Assembly (NCBI GenBank): GCA_035633115.1
Contig: DASQFN010000014.1
Coordinates: forward strand, 1 to 64,000
Direction: 5' to 3'
DNA length: 64,000 bases
From: Gemmatimonadaceae bacterium
Lineage (GTDB): Bacteria; Gemmatimonadota; Gemmatimonadetes; Gemmatimonadales; Gemmatimonadaceae
Position 1 is the first letter of the stretch. Each line of letters opens with the position of its first letter. Made by a program: the position numbers and the translations under genes. The notes below the pieces were generated by a model. It was given only the letters and a program-made list of their open reading frames with translations, had not been told where the DNA came from and did not search any database. Below are positions 15,330-23,599 of this stretch, one piece after another.

Positions 15330-16670
15330 ATGCCTGAATTGACGCGCGAGTCGAAGCCGCTTCTTCTCACAGGCGGCCGCATTCTCGACCCTTCTCAGAA
15401 TCTCGACGAATCTGGCGATCTCCTGGTTCAAAACGGAAAGGTGGAGGCGGTCAGCGGTCGCGTCGGACACGCCGACGACGTAGAGGTGATCGACTGCTCG
15501 GGATGCATCGTGTCGCCGGGCTTCATAGACGTCCATTGCCATCTTCGCGAGCCGGGCAGGGAGGACGTCGAGACAATTGCGACAGGTGCCCGGGCCGCAG
15601 CCGCCGGCGGCTTCACCGCAGTCTGCGCGATGCCGAACACCGATCCGGTCACTGACAATCAGGCAGCGGTGGGATTCGTCATCCGACAAGCGAATCGAGC
15701 CGCTGCTGCAAGAGTGTATGCGATCGGCGCGATCTCGGTTGGCCAGCGTGGAGAGACGCTGGCCGAGTTCGGAGAGATGGTCGGTGCTGGCGCGGTGGCG
15801 GTGAGTGACGATGGGCGCCCTATGGTGAGCGCACAGCTGATGCGGACAGCGCTCGAATACGCGCGAACTTTCGGCATTCCGGTAATCGACCACTGCGAGG
15901 AGCCGACTCTCGCGCACGGCGGCGCGATGAACGAAGGGATCGTCAGCGCCCGCCTCGGCTTGAAGGGCATTCCGGCGGAAGCGGAGGAGATCATGGTGAT
16001 ACGTGACATTCTTCTCGCTCGCCGCACGGGCGGTCACGTTCATCTGGCTCACATGAGCACGCGCGGGTCGGTGGAGCTCATTCGCTGGGGAAAAGAGCGC
16101 GGCATCAATGTCACGGCGGAGGTGTGCCCACATCACATCTCACTCACCGAGGAGCGTGTTGGCGCGTACGATACAAACGCAAAGATGAACCCTCCGCTGC
16201 GCACGACGTCGGACGTCGAGGCGCTGCGTGAGGCGGTGCGCGACGGCACAATCGATCTCATCGCGACGGATCACGCCCCGCATCATTACGACGAAAAGGA
16301 GCGGGAGTTCGCCGATGCACCAAACGGAATAATCGGGCTGGAGACGGCGCTCGGAGTCGTAGTCACTCACCTCGTCGATTCAGGAACCCTCGACTTCGCC
16401 ATGCTGGTCGAGCGAATGTCCTGCTCACCGGCGCGGGTATTCAATCTCGAGGGAGGGACCTTGCGCCGCGGCGCGGAGGCGGACATAACGGTGTTTGATC
16501 CGGCCATGAAATGGACCGTCGATCCTTCAGAGATGCTGAGCAAGGGACGCAATACTCCGTATGCCGGCATGACGCTTTCCGGCCGCGCCGTATGTACAAT
16601 TGTTGGAGGCAGGATTGTTTATCAAATGGAGAGCCCAGCGGCGGCGCGTTTGCAGCCGGCGCGATCATGA
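15330..16670 (+). CDS. pyrC: Dihydroorotase
   Basis: 446 residues of the class I (PyrC/AllB) amidohydrolase type. The metal motif DVHCHLREPGREDVETI is near 60-76, metal-bridging Lys-region residues lie further on, and DHCEEPTLAHGG and IATDHAPHHYDEKE supply later zinc ligands. It cyclises carbamoyl aspartate to dihydroorotate. It lies 22 nt after pyrB in the same operon. Later pathway genes (carAB, pyrD, pyrE, pyrF) are not in this window. Confidence 0.95.
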   Translation: MPELTRESKPLLLTGGRILDPSQNLDESGDLLVQNGKVEAVSGRVGHADDVEVIDCSGCIVSPGFIDVHCHLREPGREDVETIATGARAAAAGGFTAVCAMPNTDPVTDNQAAVGFVIRQANRAAAARVYAIGAISVGQRGETLAEFGEMVGAGAVAVSDDGRPMVSAQLMRTALEYARTFGIPVIDHCEEPTLAHGGAMNEGIVSARLGLKGIPAEAEEIMVIRDILLARRTGGHVHLAHMSTRGSVELIRWGKERGINVTAEVCPHHISLTEERVGAYDTNAKMNPPLRTTSDVEALREAVRDGTIDLIATDHAPHHYDEKEREFADAPNGIIGLETALGVVVTHLVDSGTLDFAMLVERMSCSPARVFNLEGGTLRRGAEADITVFDPAMKWTVDPSEMLSKGRNTPYAGMTLSGRAVCTIVGGRIVYQMESPAAARLQPARS

Positions 16671-16679
16671 GGTAGAGGG

Positions 16680-17771
16680 ATGAGCAAGTCGAAGACAAAC
16701 GCGCTCGATGCTCTGCGCGCCCTGATAGCGGAGCGGCAGCAGTACGATCAATGGATCTCGACGCTCGAGTCGAAGCGCGACGGGACCGTCGAGCACGTTT
16801 TCAATCGCGTTTACTCTGATTATCGCAGCAGGCTCGACAGGGTAGTTGGCGAGATCAGAGGCCACGCCGAGGAGCTGCAGCTCAGCATCGCGGCGCTTTC
16901 GTCGCGCCTCGGCGAAGTCGCCAAGGAAGAAGAAGCCAAACGCGACGCGATGTCTGAGGCGGAGCTGCGCGCCGCAGTAGGCGAGTACGACGTGGCTCAA
17001 TGGGAGTCGATGCAGGCGGATTCGAAGCGCCAGCTCGACAAGATTGCCGCCGATCGGGCTTCACTCGAGGCTCAGCTCGCCGAGCTGGAGAGCATCAGAA
17101 AGTTGAGCGAGGTTACGGCGCCTTCGGTCGAAGGCGGCGCGGCAACGTTGCCGGTTTCTGAACCCGCGAAGACTGACTCGGCGCGAGCTGACGCGCCGAA
17201 AGCCGAGAAGGAAGAGCCCGCAGAGGCGGCTCAGGCAACCGAGCCAACGACAGCAGGACCTTCCGCTTTCGTCCGAGCTGATCGAATCGAGGAGCCCGCG
17301 CCCCGAAAGCAATTCAGCGATGCGGGCTGGCCCGCCCGAGACATAGTGGAGCAGGCGCCTGCTGCTGCGGCGCGTCCAGAGCCTGCCGCGGCCAAAACGA
17401 GCCAGCGTCCGTTCGATTCACCGGCGTCCGCTCCGCCACGCGCACAGCCGGCTGCGGCGGATACTCCCGGTGCGGCCGCACCAACAGCGTCGCCGCCGAT
17501 TTCTGCAAACATGGACGCTGCGCTCGCCGAGCCACGTCCGTCCGCCACGCCTGTGGCACCGCCGCGGACGCCTACGCCTCCGCGGAACAAGCGCCACACC
17601 CCAACCGGTAAGGACGCGCAGATATCATCTGGATTCTCGAAGCCCATTCGCACCCCGGCCGATGCGCGGCCGGAGGTCAACAAGACACTGAAGTGTCCCG
17701 AGTGCGGTACGGCGAACTATCCGACGGAGTGGTATTGCGAGCGTTGCGGGGGCGAGCTCGCGACGATGTAG
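16680..17771 (+). CDS. Coiled-coil protein with Pro/Ala-rich linker and C-terminal zinc ribbon, unknown
   Basis: 363 residues in three parts. Residues 1-145 are a charged alpha-helical coiled coil with repeated Leu/Ala heptads. Residues 145-320 are a disordered Pro/Ala/Glu-rich linker. A C-terminal zinc ribbon has CPEC and CERC (C339, C342, C353, C356; CxxC-N10-CxxC). No named family fits. It follows pyrC by 9 nt, possibly co-transcribed, and ends at a bidirectional terminator facing rpsT. The design suggests a scaffold with a small metal-binding tip; function unknown. Confidence 0.7.
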   Translation: MSKSKTNALDALRALIAERQQYDQWISTLESKRDGTVEHVFNRVYSDYRSRLDRVVGEIRGHAEELQLSIAALSSRLGEVAKEEEAKRDAMSEAELRAAVGEYDVAQWESMQADSKRQLDKIAADRASLEAQLAELESIRKLSEVTAPSVEGGAATLPVSEPAKTDSARADAPKAEKEEPAEAAQATEPTTAGPSAFVRADRIEEPAPRKQFSDAGWPARDIVEQAPAAAARPEPAAAKTSQRPFDSPASAPPRAQPAAADTPGAAAPTASPPISANMDAALAEPRPSATPVAPPRTPTPPRNKRHTPTGKDAQISSGFSKPIRTPADARPEVNKTLKCPECGTANYPTEWYCERCGGELATM

Positions 17772-17785
17772 CTGCGGCAAAAACA

Positions 17786-17809
17786 AAAAGGCGCCTCAGG
17801 GCGCCTTTT
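17786..17809. terminator. Bidirectional intrinsic terminator
   Basis: AAAAGGCGCC (17786-17795) / GGCGCCTTTT (17800-17809) with a 4-nt loop. A-rich on one side and T-rich on the other, it can end both the zinc-ribbon gene and the convergent rpsT transcript. Confidence 0.9.
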
Positions 17810-17832
17810 CAATGACTGTCGAACAGGAGTTC

Positions 17833-18072
17833 TTACTTCGCGGCTTTCTTCGCCATCCGGCTTTTGTGACGAGCGGCTGCATTAGGATGGATCAGTCCCT
17901 TGCGCGCTGCGCGGTCGAGAAGCTTCACGGCAGTGAGTCGGTCGGCCGCGTCGACTTCGGGTGAATGACCTTTTTTGAGGGCGGTGCGGAGCGCCGAGCG
18001 CTGCGCGCGATTGCGCGCCATAGCGGCGCGGGACTTACGCATGTTCTTCTTGGCGGACGCAATATTAGGCAA
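17833..18072 (-). CDS. rpsT: 30S ribosomal protein S20
   Basis: 79 residues from a TTG start at 18072, giving the expected N-terminus MPNIASAKKNMRKS. The body is highly basic and helical and ends MAKKAAK. S20 binds 16S rRNA early in 30S assembly. An upstream in-frame start at 18102 would add ten non-family residues, so TTG is preferred; a purine-rich GAGAGA lies just upstream. Non-AUG initiation of rpsT is also known in E. coli and is part of its autoregulation. The gene stands alone and ends at the shared terminator. Confidence 0.93.
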   Translation of the reverse strand: MPNIASAKKNMRKSRAAMARNRAQRSALRTALKKGHSPEVDAADRLTAVKLLDRAARKGLIHPNAAARHKSRMAKKAAK

Positions 18073-18178
18073 TTCGATCTCTCTTAACGGTGTTGAATGC
18101 ACACAACTTTGTAACCCTTAAAGCTATCGGGATTGGCTTGCAGGGTCAAACTCGCCGCAACAGCACAACCAGGAAGAG

Positions 18179-18320
18179 AACCACAGGTGCCGGGCACGAG
18201 GAATCCAGGTCGCGAGGTTGCAGGCGAGGTTTCAGAATTGCCTGGTGCCTCACCTGCCGCCTCTCGCCTCGGCTCCCGTCACCTCGCACCCGTGTTTCTC
18301 TGTGTAGAACTTCGTTCTAC
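18179..18320. repeat. Degenerate intergenic repeat region with AACCTCGC/CACAGAG-type words
   Basis: The 244-nt gap between rpsT and the ferritin-like gene holds no gene. Read on the minus strand it contains ACACAGAGAAACACGGG, several AACCTCGC or ACCTCGCG words and CACCTGTGGTTCTCTT, partly as inverted copies on the plus strand. It ends in hairpin GTAGAAC-TTC-GTTCTAC (18304-18320). Such short word arrays are typical of interspersed intergenic repeats in environmental bacterial genomes; family membership is inference. Confidence 0.4.
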
Positions 18321-19711
18321 TCAGCGAAAATCTGTGGCTCTCCCAGCTCCTCAGCACGAGCTGCGCTCTCCTTCCCGAGTGCTTCCCTCACAAAATCGGG
18401 CCACCAGTCAACCTGAGGCTCACGACCGGCGTACTGAGAGAGCGTCGCCCACGTTCGCTCATGAATTTCCTGAGCCCGTTCCATGGCTTCCTTCTGTGAG
18501 ATTCCCTCTCGCGCGATGGCTCGCCGCCCGATCTGCGCGTGGAGGACTTCGTCGGCCCAGTCGTAATCGTGAAAATGCGCTGACAACGCGTCGCCGGATT
18601 CAATCGCCGTCTCATACTCGAAGCGCTTCCCGGTCTCTCCCGGCATTAGCGATTGCTCGATTGCGTATAGAACAATCTGCCGCTCGAGTGGCGTCGCGTG
18701 CTGGTTCAGCCGGAGGGCAAAGCTGACGTTGAGGGGAAGGCCGGTCCAATCGAGCCCGCGTGAAGCCAACGCGACAGTTCCCAGCATTGCGTGACGCGCT
18801 TCGTCCCACAGCTGGCGCGAGTAGTCATGATGGAATTCCCACGGCTGATCCGTACGCTCCGACATGAACGACGCCATCATCTCGGGGACGTCCATCTCGA
18901 GAGTTCGCTTGCAGAGCAGCGCGAGGTTTCGCTCGTCAGCTGGAACTCCCTCGGCGTTGTAAACGAGATGCGGCGGAAAGTTGAAGTTGTAGAGTCCTGA
19001 GAATCGGTCGTCTCTGGCTGGGTGGAAATCCGCTGCGAAGGGTTCCGTGGCCCGCGGGGAAGGCAGCGACTCCGCCTCTCCCGAGACGAGGTCGGCATCG
19101 CCGGCAACTCCTCCCGCCGCTCCGAGATAAGCTTGGAGATGAGACGCCCATCGAGCGCCGCGCTCGCGAAGATCCGTCTTGTCGCCGCGACTCACAGTAG
19201 CCGCGACTGCGCGCTCGCCCCATTCGATTACCTCATCGAGATCCGTAACGATGGTCCGCATCAAACGCTTTGTCGGTTGATCGACGAGAGGGTTCGTCCG
19301 CGCGATGTGAGCGCGGTAAGCATCGCGGATGGCGGGCAGGGCCACACCGTATATCCCGCTCAGGAGCTCCACGGTATTCTCCGGTCGCAGAAGCTCCTCG
19401 AGAAATGCGTCGAGAGCTGCATCAGGCGCTTTGTCGAGCGGCGGTGCAGGGTGTCGCATCTCGCCAATCCGTTTTCGCAAAAGGTCTGCATGCTCGGCGC
19501 AGTACCACTGATGCAGACACATCGCGCACTTTACCTCCCACTCGGGTGTCGAAGTGATATGCGCGACGAGGGCCCGCATCACTTTGCGCTCCGCCCAGTG
19601 GAGGCGCAGCAGCTGTCGAACGTTCTCTTCGACCGAGAAACCAATGCGGGCTGCGTCGGCGTAGGTCGAGACGCCCGCAAGCTCCGGGATGCCGCGCGAT
19701 CGATTCGACAT
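18317..19711 (-). CDS. Large ferritin-like (putative di-iron) protein
   Basis: 464 residues. The C-terminal half carries a di-iron-type arrangement: EMDVPE near 272-277, DEARH near 303-307, EQSLMP, and DEVLH near 387-391, giving two ExxH motifs in a helical context. The N-terminal half has a weaker similar pattern (HWAERK, WYCAEHADLLRKR), so it may be a two-bundle protein. Helical, cytoplasmic, with no signal peptide. I cannot name the family or reaction; an oxidase or oxygenase of a small metabolite is possible. The ATG at 19711 has a strong GGAGG five bases upstream. Confidence 0.65.
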   Translation of the reverse strand: MSNRSRGIPELAGVSTYADAARIGFSVEENVRQLLRLHWAERKVMRALVAHITSTPEWEVKCAMCLHQWYCAEHADLLRKRIGEMRHPAPPLDKAPDAALDAFLEELLRPENTVELLSGIYGVALPAIRDAYRAHIARTNPLVDQPTKRLMRTIVTDLDEVIEWGERAVAATVSRGDKTDLRERGARWASHLQAYLGAAGGVAGDADLVSGEAESLPSPRATEPFAADFHPARDDRFSGLYNFNFPPHLVYNAEGVPADERNLALLCKRTLEMDVPEMMASFMSERTDQPWEFHHDYSRQLWDEARHAMLGTVALASRGLDWTGLPLNVSFALRLNQHATPLERQIVLYAIEQSLMPGETGKRFEYETAIESGDALSAHFHDYDWADEVLHAQIGRRAIAREGISQKEAMERAQEIHERTWATLSQYAGREPQVDWWPDFVREALGKESAARAEELGEPQIFAE

Positions 19712-19795
19712 GGATCCTCCAGGTTTCACATGCTACGCGGGGATAAATTGCGTAACTTCCACGCGCAATAATACCGGACCTTCACACGAGCGACA

Positions 19796-20479
19796 TTGGA
19801 CAAGTTCCAGACATTCGTTCTGATCGCGCCCGTCCTGCTCTTTTCGATGGTCGCCCACGAATATGCCCACGGGTACGCGGCACTCAGGAATGGTGACCCC
19901 ACTGCCTACCAGCTCGGCCGGCTCACGTGGAACCCGGCCAAACACATCGATCCTTTTCTGACGATCATCCTGCCGCTGCTCACGTTCATCACGGCGGGTA
20001 TTGCATTCGGCGGCGCGAAGCCTGTTCCGGTGAATCCGCGAAACTACCGCAACTTCAAGAGAGGCGACATCATCGTCTCACTCGCCGGATGCGCGACGAA
20101 TGTCGTCATCGCGTTCCTCTGCGTCCCGCTTATTCTCATCGTGGGCCTGTTGGGCGGCAGAATTCCCGGACTCAGTGCCGGGGCGTCGGTGCTGCAGCTC
20201 ATGCTCATGTACGGCATCCTGCTCAATCTCGCGCTCGCGGCGTTCAACCTGATCCCGATTCCTCCGCTCGACGGATCGCATGTGATGAAGTACCTCCTGC
20301 CACCGGCATGGGCCCTCAAGTATCAGGAGCTCGGCAGGTACGGGATGATCATACTTTTTATTCTGATCGCGATCGGCAGGCCGATTCTCAACCTCTGGTT
20401 CTTTCCGGTCTACGCCGTCCACTCGGCTCTGATGAGCATTGTTTCTCCTTACATAATTCCGAGCCAATGGACTACGTGA
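19796..20479 (+). CDS. Site-2 protease-like M50 zinc metalloprotease
   Basis: 227 residues with about five membrane helices. The HExxH zinc motif appears as HEYAHGY in helix 1, and the third ligand region is NLIPIPPLDGSHV. This short form without PDZ or CBS domains is widespread next to scpAB, trpS or ribosomal genes; its substrate is unknown. A TTG start at 19796 is used. A weak promoter-like TTGCGT/TAATAC (19748-19774, 15-nt spacer) lies upstream. It overlaps scpA by a TGATG junction and opens the long operon ending at coaX. Confidence 0.88.
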   Translation: MDKFQTFVLIAPVLLFSMVAHEYAHGYAALRNGDPTAYQLGRLTWNPAKHIDPFLTIILPLLTFITAGIAFGGAKPVPVNPRNYRNFKRGDIIVSLAGCATNVVIAFLCVPLILIVGLLGGRIPGLSAGASVLQLMLMYGILLNLALAAFNLIPIPPLDGSHVMKYLLPPAWALKYQELGRYGMIILFILIAIGRPILNLWFFPVYAVHSALMSIVSPYIIPSQWTT

Positions 20480-21213
20480 TGCAGCCGCTGAGCCACGAAG
20501 ACGAGGTCTTCGTGGTCGAGCTCACTCACTTTTCGGGTCCGCTCGATCTCCTCCTGTCGCTCATCCGCGACGAGCAAATCGACATCTACGATATTCCCGT
20601 GGCGAGAATCGCGGAGCAGTTCCTCGCGAGGATTTCGACGCTCGCACTCGACGAGGCTGCGGATTATCTCGAGATGGCTGCCCGCCTCGTGCGCATCAAG
20701 GCGCAGATGCTCCTGCCGCGCCGCGAAGGCGACGAGCCGTGGGAGGATCCCCGCGCGGAGCTCGTACGACGCCTGCTCGAGTACCAGCAGATGCGCGAGG
20801 TCGTCGACATTCTCGAGGTACGCAGCAACGACCGGCGCAATCGGTTCGCTCGCGCGTACCTTCCGCAGAACCTTCTCGCGACTGCGCCGGTTGGCCCGCT
20901 TTCGGTTTCCGTGAGCGAGCTGCTTGGCGCCGTCGATCGCGTGCTGAGAGGTGCGAAGATTCCGGACATGCACAGTGTTATTCCTCGCGCTCTCGACGTC
21001 GAGGGTGCGATGTCGACGGTCCGCGCCGTGCTCGCGTTGCGCGCGCGCGCACGATGGCGCGACGTCATTCCGAGCGACGCCGAGCCGTGGCAGGTCCTTT
21101 CCGTTCTGCTCGCCCTGCTCGAGCTTGCAAAAGCGGGTGAGCTGCGAATTGCACAGCCGCGCCCATTCGGCTCAGTGGAGATAACAGGTGACGGCACTAG
21201 CGAAGCTGCTTGA
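20479..21213 (+). CDS. scpA: Segregation and condensation protein A
   Basis: 244 residues of kleisin type. The N-terminal motif FSGPLDLLLSLIRDEQIDIYDIPVARIAEQFL, interrupted here for brevity by family variation, matches ScpA, and YLEMAARLVRIKAQMLLPRR follows. The C-terminal winged helix would contact the SMC head. ScpA bridges SMC ATPase heads in the chromosome-condensing complex. ATG 20479 sits in a TGATG junction with the protease gene; ATG 20467 is an alternative. It overlaps scpB by 26 nt. Confidence 0.93.
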   Translation: MQPLSHEDEVFVVELTHFSGPLDLLLSLIRDEQIDIYDIPVARIAEQFLARISTLALDEAADYLEMAARLVRIKAQMLLPRREGDEPWEDPRAELVRRLLEYQQMREVVDILEVRSNDRRNRFARAYLPQNLLATAPVGPLSVSVSELLGAVDRVLRGAKIPDMHSVIPRALDVEGAMSTVRAVLALRARARWRDVIPSDAEPWQVLSVLLALLELAKAGELRIAQPRPFGSVEITGDGTSEAA

Positions 21214-21862
21214 GGCCGCGCTCTTCGCGAGCGCGCATCCTGTCCCCATCGACGACCTTCGAGCCATGGTCGCCGACGATGAGACCTCTCCGGAAGACGT
21301 CACCGCTGCCCTGGGAGAGATTAGGCAGCACTACGACGAGGATGGACATGGTGTCGAGCTGATGGAAGTGGCGGGCGGATGGCAGATACTCACGCGCCCG
21401 GAGTTCACCGAAGTCATCGAGCGCGCGCAGCTCGCCGCGCGTCCGCAGCGACTCTCGGCGCCCGCCCTCGAGACGCTCGCGATCATCGCCTACAGACAGC
21501 CCATCGGACGCGCGGAGATAGAAGAGATTCGCGGCGTCGGCGCCGGCCAGATGCTCAAGTCGCTTCACGAGCGGGAGCTGATCGAAGTCGTCGGGCGCGG
21601 CGAGGGAATGGGGAGGCCGCTGCTCTACGGGACGACCTCACTGTTCCTCGAGCAATTCGCGCTGCGCCATCTCGGGGAGCTCCCGCGGGGAGCCGAGCTC
21701 GCAATTGCTCTGCGTGATCCGAACGCGCCACCCGTTACGCCGCAGAGCGACACACCAATTCCGCGCGAGCCGCATGCGGAGCCGCTGAAGCTTGCCGAGT
21801 CTGAAGATTCACCCGCAGACGAAAACACAGAGCAGCACCGGCTGGCGGACGCTCAGGCCTGA
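21188..21862 (+). CDS. scpB: Segregation and condensation protein B
   Basis: 224 residues. Tandem winged-helix domains include LLEAALFAS, GGWQILTRPEF, LSAPALETLAIIAYRQPIGRAEIE (the family hallmark) and IRGVG. An acidic low-complexity tail of about 50 residues follows. The ScpB dimer binds the middle of ScpA in the SMC-ScpAB complex. The GTG start lies inside scpA, as is usual, and the stop overlaps the next ATG by one base. Confidence 0.93.
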   Translation: MTALAKLLEAALFASAHPVPIDDLRAMVADDETSPEDVTAALGEIRQHYDEDGHGVELMEVAGGWQILTRPEFTEVIERAQLAARPQRLSAPALETLAIIAYRQPIGRAEIEEIRGVGAGQMLKSLHERELIEVVGRGEGMGRPLLYGTTSLFLEQFALRHLGELPRGAELAIALRDPNAPPVTPQSDTPIPREPHAEPLKLAESEDSPADENTEQHRLADAQA

Positions 21863-22578
21863 TGCCTGACGTAATGCGGATTCAGAGAGCGCTCGCGAGA
21901 GCGGGTATCGCCTCACGCCGTCGCGCCGAAGAGCTGGTGGCTGCCGGGCGCGTTCTGGTGAACGGCGAAACGGCAAAAACGGGCCAGACCGTCGACCTCG
22001 ACGCTGACACGATAACGGTCGACGGAAAGCCGCTCGCGACGCGGGGCGCCGATTTCTGGATTGTCCTCAACAAGCCCGCCGGAGTTCTCACAACGAAGAC
22101 AGATCCTCGCCGGCGTCGCACCGTTTTCGACCTGGTCCCCCAGAAACCCGGGCTCACTTATGTAGGCCGTCTCGATTACATGACGGAAGGCGTGCTTCTC
22201 TTCACGACCGACGGGGAAGCAGCACACAAGCTGACACATCCGAGCAAGGAGGTCGAACGGACCTATCTCGTGACCGTGCGCGGGGACGGGGCGGCGGCGG
22301 TCCGCGCGGCACGAACCGGTGTAGAACTCGAAGACGGTTGGGTGAAGCCGCTAGACGTTCGCGCGCACAACTTGAGCAGGGGTCTCTGGGAGCTGGAGAT
22401 AACGCTTGCCGAGGGCCGCACGCGCGAGGTGAGACGGCTGTGCGAGGCACTCGGGCTGGGCGTCGAACGACTCGTGCGCACGCAATTTGGTCCCGTCAAG
22501 CTGGGCGACCTTCCGTCCGGCGCGACTCGTGCACTCACCGGGCGGGAACGCGATATCATTGCCGCGATCATAGAGTAG
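21862..22578 (+). CDS. rluB: RluB/RsuA-type pseudouridine synthase
   Basis: 238 residues. An S4 RNA-binding domain (RIQRALARAGIASRRRAEELVAAGRV) precedes the catalytic domain with GRLDYMTEGVLLFTTDGE; the Asp in GRLD is the nucleophile. TREVRRLCEALGL is also typical. It isomerises a uridine in 23S (RluB) or 16S rRNA; the adjacency to scpAB matches RluB in many genomes, so rluB is preferred. It is joined to scpB by TGATG. Confidence 0.88.
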   Translation: MPDVMRIQRALARAGIASRRRAEELVAAGRVLVNGETAKTGQTVDLDADTITVDGKPLATRGADFWIVLNKPAGVLTTKTDPRRRRTVFDLVPQKPGLTYVGRLDYMTEGVLLFTTDGEAAHKLTHPSKEVERTYLVTVRGDGAAAVRAARTGVELEDGWVKPLDVRAHNLSRGLWELEITLAEGRTREVRRLCEALGLGVERLVRTQFGPVKLGDLPSGATRALTGRERDIIAAIIE

Positions 22579-22624
22579 CACATAAGGGGAAAACATACGG
22601 GTTAACCCACACCTGGAGAGCAAC

Positions 22625-23599
22625 GTGGCAACACAAGCGCCGCCCACAGCCGATACCTCGCTGATGCACGACGTCGTCGACCAGGTGGGCCGACGAATTG
22701 TCGGCCAGAACTACATGATCGAGCGACTGGTCATCAGCATTCTCACGGGCGGGCACGTTCTCCTGGAGGGTGTGCCCGGACTCGCCAAGACGCTCGCGGT
22801 GCGCACTCTCGCCGAGACAATCAGCACGAGCTTCCAGCGAATTCAGTTCACCCCCGATCTGCTCCCTGCCGACATACTCGGCACCCAGATCTACGATCAG
22901 TCAAAGGGAACGTTCAGCATCAAGAAAGGTCCGATCTTCGCAAACATCATTCTTGCGGACGAGATCAACCGCGCACCGGCAAAGGTCCAGTCGGCATTGC
23001 TCGAGGCGATGCAGGAGAAGCAGGTCACGATCGGTGGAACGACGTACAAGCTCGAGGAGCCGTTTCTGGTTCTTGCGACGCAGAACCCCATCGAGCAGGA
23101 GGGAACGTATCCGCTCCCCGAGGCGCAGGTCGACCGTTTCATGCTGAAGCTTCACGTCGGTTACCCGTCGCGAGAAGAGGAGAAGGAAATTCTTCGCCGC
23201 ATGGCGAGCGGGGATGCGATCCCGGTCCGCCACGTCGCGACTCCGCAGGAGATCATGGCAGCTCGCCATCGCATTGCCGATATGTACATGGATGAGCGCA
23301 TTGTTGATTACATCGTCCAGATCGTCCACACGACTCGCTTTCCCGCGGAGTCGGGACTCAAGGATCTGGCGCCGCTCATCGAGTACGGAGCGAGCCCACG
23401 TGCGACACTGGCGCTTGCACAGGCGTCGAGAGCACACGCCTTCCTGCGCGGGCGAGCGTTCGTGACCCCCGAAGACGTGAAGGCGATTGCGCCCGACGTG
23501 TTGCGGCACCGCGTGCTGACGACTTACGAGGCAGAGGCCGAAGAGGTGACCAGCGACGCGATCGTGACGCGTGTGCTGGACGCCATCGCAACGCCGTGA
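22625..23599 (+). CDS. MoxR-family AAA+ ATPase
   Basis: 324 residues. Walker A is GVPGLAKT and Walker B/sensor region is ILADEINRAPAKVQSALLEAMQEKQVT, followed by ATQNPIEQEGTYPLPEAQ(V)DRF, the MoxR signature. MoxR proteins act as chaperones for activation of VWA-domain partners. The following DUF58, BatD-like, BatA and BatBC genes are that partner set. GTG 22625 has CTGGAGAG upstream. Confidence 0.93.
   Translation: MATQAPPTADTSLMHDVVDQVGRRIVGQNYMIERLVISILTGGHVLLEGVPGLAKTLAVRTLAETISTSFQRIQFTPDLLPADILGTQIYDQSKGTFSIKKGPIFANIILADEINRAPAKVQSALLEAMQEKQVTIGGTTYKLEEPFLVLATQNPIEQEGTYPLPEAQVDRFMLKLHVGYPSREEEKEILRRMASGDAIPVRHVATPQEIMAARHRIADMYMDERIVDYIVQIVHTTRFPAESGLKDLAPLIEYGASPRATLALAQASRAHAFLRGRAFVTPEDVKAIAPDVLRHRVLTTYEAEAEEVTSDAIVTRVLDAIATP

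Noticed and set aside
14192-15382. Minus-strand open frame of about 396 codons opposite pyrB
   Set aside because: Mirror of pyrB codon bias; no recognisable motif, and pyrB is clearly coding.
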